Source: an uncultured Bacteroidales bacterium (GTDB lineage: Bacteria; Bacteroidota; Bacteroidia; Bacteroidales; UBA932). From it: 64,000 nt of DNA. The stretch spans positions 1-64,000 of the forward strand of contig CALVDE010000018.1 of assembly GCA_944326265.1 (NCBI GenBank), given 5' to 3'. Both the position numbers and the translations under genes were made by a program. The notes under the pieces were generated by a model. That model saw only the letters and a program-made list of their open reading frames with translations. It had not been told where the DNA came from and did no database searches. How positions within the stretch are numbered: position 1 is the first letter of the stretch; the number at the start of each line of letters is the position of its first letter. Shown piece after piece: positions 61,720 through 64,000 of the stretch.

Positions 61720-63417
61720 ATGAGAAAGCAGTTTTTTCTAATGACGGCAGCTGCATCCATGATCATGGCTTTGGCAGCATGCGAGGAGAATGGCGGCAAG
61801 GAGGCTCTTGATCCCGTTCTCAATCTTTCCGAGAAAGTTATACAGGCAACTGCGGACGGCGGAGTGTATGAGCTCGCGTGCAGTATCGATAATCCGGTGG
61901 AGGGCGCGGTCCTCGACCTGGCCCCTGACTCAGAGTGGATCTCTGCCTGGGAATTCACCGGTGAGAAACTGTCCGTAACCGTTGATCCCAACTATGACAA
62001 TGCCGACCGCAACGCCGTCATCGCCGTTACCTATACTTACGGCGAGGGGCTTGTGCTTGAGGATCAGATATCCGTGCATCAGGTCTATCAGTACGACTAC
62101 AATCTCGAGGCCAAGTTCCTGGATGCCGGAGGATACTTTACCGGCAGGAGCGGCAACGAGCCTGACTGGTGCTTCTACTTGTCCGACCTCGGTATGAACG
62201 CTGACGGAGATATGCAGGCCAACGCCACATATTACCGTCTCGACATCTGCGCCGGAGTCGCTCCCGAGGACTACACTGACATCTTCCTGCCCGAGGGAAC
62301 CTACAGTCTCAGCGACAACATTATGTCCGGCTCCTTCTTCGGAGTGGTGAATGCTGACGTGACAGAATATACTGAACTGGCAGACCTGGAAGAGGGTACG
62401 CTGACAGTGACCAGGAACGGTGAGAACTACGTGTACGAGGCTGTCCTCACGGACGAGAACGGCAAGGTTCACCACGTGCTCTACACCGGCCCCGTGAGCA
62501 TGGACCTTTACAGCTATGAGGGATACCAGATTATCAACCAGGACATCACCATGGAGAACATAAAGCTGGCCAGCAATGTAAGCTATACCGGACGCAGCGG
62601 TGACGTGATGGCCCTGACATGGTCGCTTGCGGCAACTCCTGAAAGCGGTGACTATCCGTTTACTATTCTTGCCATAGAGATGTACGCGCCTTATGATCAG
62701 TACAAATTGATTCCAGGCACCTATAAGATAGGCTCTGACTTCAGCGCCAACACCATGTATCCCGGCTATATCGACGCATCCTCAGGCTATGCTTTCGGTA
62801 CCTACGCGCAGTATCTGCCCGGTCCCGGCTATGCGGTACTGGCTCTTATCTCCGACGGTACGCTTGAGGTTGCCGAGGATGCGGACGGCATCTATACCAT
62901 CGACATCAATCTGAAGACAGCCGAGGGCTTCACCATCTCCGGCCGGTATGTGGGCGAGATAGAGATACCCAACATTCCCGGCAGCGGCTTCTCTACCCTT
63001 ACCGGTGACTATTATGTGGACCTTTCCGAAGCTACCGAGTTCACGACGTTCAACGGTGACGGCATGTTCTCTATCCAGCTTACAGGACCCTTCGAGAGCG
63101 ATCCTGAGTCACTTCTCACACAGGGTACGGGCGACTATGTCAACATCGAGATAAAGGCAGACGTGGACTATAATTCCGAGACTGAGTTCGGTGCGGAGAA
63201 CTGCCTGCCGGCCGCCTCGTACTGTGTGATCAGATACCGCAGTCCGAGGCCGGTGCCGGTGCTCTTACGCAGATTGACCGGGTTGCGCACGGTGATGCCG
63301 CTGTTGTCCACGGTTATCGTCACTTTCATGGGACATCTGTCGGAGATGGTGTTGTGCTTGGTCACGTTCTCCAGCAGTATCTGCATGGTGAACGGGATGA
63401 TGTACCGCGTGCCCTGA
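61720..63417 (+). pseudogene. BACON-domain lipoprotein (paralogue 3), 3'-truncated and fused to antisense kinase sequence
   Basis: The first ~495 codons encode the same architecture as the proteins at 21982 and 23998: lipobox LAACEEN (Cys21), BACON-like domain (~30-120, ending VTYTYGEGLVLEDQISVHQ), then modules with LPEGTYSL and ISGRYVGEIEIPNIPGSGFSTLTGDYYVDL. In the third module, near NCLPAASY (about 63200-63215), similarity to the family stops. The remaining ~70 codons (ending MVNGMMYRVP) are the exact antisense of the kinase gene on the opposite strand. The normal end (GDLVITNHGDGTYTFSFEF ... WDGEWTG in the paralogues) is missing. It is thus a truncated chimeric frame. Confidence 0.8.
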
Positions 63418-64000
63418 AGGCTGTCGTTGATGTCCACTTCCAGGAAATTGTTGTATTTCAGGGTGAGGATGTGGATGTAGGATTCCAGGAAGGACATCTC
63501 CTCCGAGACGGTCACGCGGGTGCGGTGGTGGGTGCTGAGCACGTATCGGTAGATGTCGGAGAGGGCCTCGGTGAAGCGGGAGGCTCTTTCCTTGTCAGTC
63601 TCGATGATGTCCAGGAGTATGTTGAGCGAGTTGAACAGGAAATGGGGGTTGACCTGAGCCCTGAAAGCGTCGTACTGGTACTGCAGGGCCTCCAGCTTGA
63701 ACTGCTCTGCTTTCCTGACGGCTGCCTTGGCGGAAAGCATGTAGTACTGGATCTCGATGACCAGTATCGTTATCATCCAGATGGCCAGGGTGCTGCCGTA
63801 GTGTATCTCCACTGATGCCTCTTCTCCGAACGCGGTGCTCAGTCCCAGCCAGGTGAGCAGGTACAGGCCGGCCGTTACGGCTGCTGTCAGGACTATGTCG
63901 GCCAGCAGCTTGAGCATGAAATGCCTGGACAGCAGTCCTCTGTCCGTTACGAAGAATATCACTGCCGTGCAGGCGGAGGTCATCAGGATTATGGGTACGA
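63168..64000 (-). pseudogene. LytS-type sensor histidine kinase, 5' end outside window, 3' end truncated by fusion
   Basis: The frame is open through the right edge of the window, so the N-terminus is not seen (visible helices: VLTAAVTAGLYLLTWLGL, LAIWMITILVIEIQYYML). The kinase core shows NPHFLFNSLNILLDII with the phospho-acceptor His, the N box LLENVTKHN and the G box GTGLGLRYLITQYEAAGR. After this the protein ends within ~11 residues (FSAPNSVSEL) that are the antisense of the BACON lipoprotein gene, whereas related kinases continue ~20-25 residues with beta strands closing the ATPase fold. The last strands are therefore lost. Activity is uncertain. Confidence 0.75.

Overview
The window is chromosomal DNA from a GC-rich member of the Bacteroidales; genus is not decided from the sequence. 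The evidence is the lineage-specific gene content (BACON lipoproteins, DUF4270, DUF4294, DUF3098 next to ftsX and uppP, a NagB/PIG-L fusion, GSCFA, a MACPF protein, WG repeats) and many promoters of the Bacteroidetes type TTTG-N19-21-TAnnTTTG, several with exact spacing.

Layout. 1-777: no convincing gene; a probable IS end, a MITE-like inverted repeat, short tandem repeats and nested hairpins lie against the 3' end of tRNA-Ser(GCT). 0.98-9.0 kb: a fimbrillin/FISUMP-like lipoprotein, then a leftward MacAB-TolC-type exporter operon ending in a LytS/LytTR-type sensor kinase and response regulator. 9.37-13.5 kb: a rightward four-gene envelope operon (outer-membrane protein, two lipoproteins, and a WG-repeat protein fused to a caspase-like domain that lacks both catalytic residues). 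13.4-21.9 kb: a MATE exporter diverging from a TetR-TolC-HlyD-ABC-ABC-ABC2-ABC2 operon. 22-25.9 kb: two BACON surface lipoproteins that share a nearly identical 335-bp 5' block. 26.0-27.2 kb: tRNA-Leu(TAA) and a frameshifted beta-propeller lipoprotein. 27.2-33.3 kb: leftward purN-bioB-bioA-bioF-bioG-bioC-bioD, a complete biotin pathway from malonyl-ACP. 33.4-43 kb: acpP-fabF; a starch-synthase-like protein with a DUF4270 lipoprotein; ftsX-DUF3098-uppP-lpxH; DUF4294 and a NagB/PIG-L fusion. 43.2-46.7 kb: a giant coiled-coil lipoprotein with an outer-membrane protein. 47-57.7 kb: ribosomal proteins, secY, map, infA and rpoA. 57.8-64 kb: surface lipoproteins, a MACPF protein without a usable N-terminus, GSCFA, and a tail-to-tail fusion of a third BACON lipoprotein with a LytS-type kinase.

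How the parts work together. The window combines core housekeeping (translation, SecY, lipid II carrier recycling, lipid A, fatty acid and biotin synthesis; biotin feeds acetyl-CoA carboxylase and thus AcpP/FabF) with a large cell-envelope component: three exporter systems with their own regulators, and at least nine lipoproteins.

The most unusual points are: (1) the S10-spc-alpha ribosomal cluster starts at rplP behind its own exact promoter, so rpsJ-rpsC are not joined to it here; (2) a palindromic REP-like element sits between rpsN and rpsH; (3) the WG/pseudocaspase operon; (4) the BACON paralogues with domain-limited sequence homogenisation; (5) the 63.2-kb junction where two convergent genes have both lost their 3' ends; (6) broken reading frames in the beta-propeller and MACPF genes.
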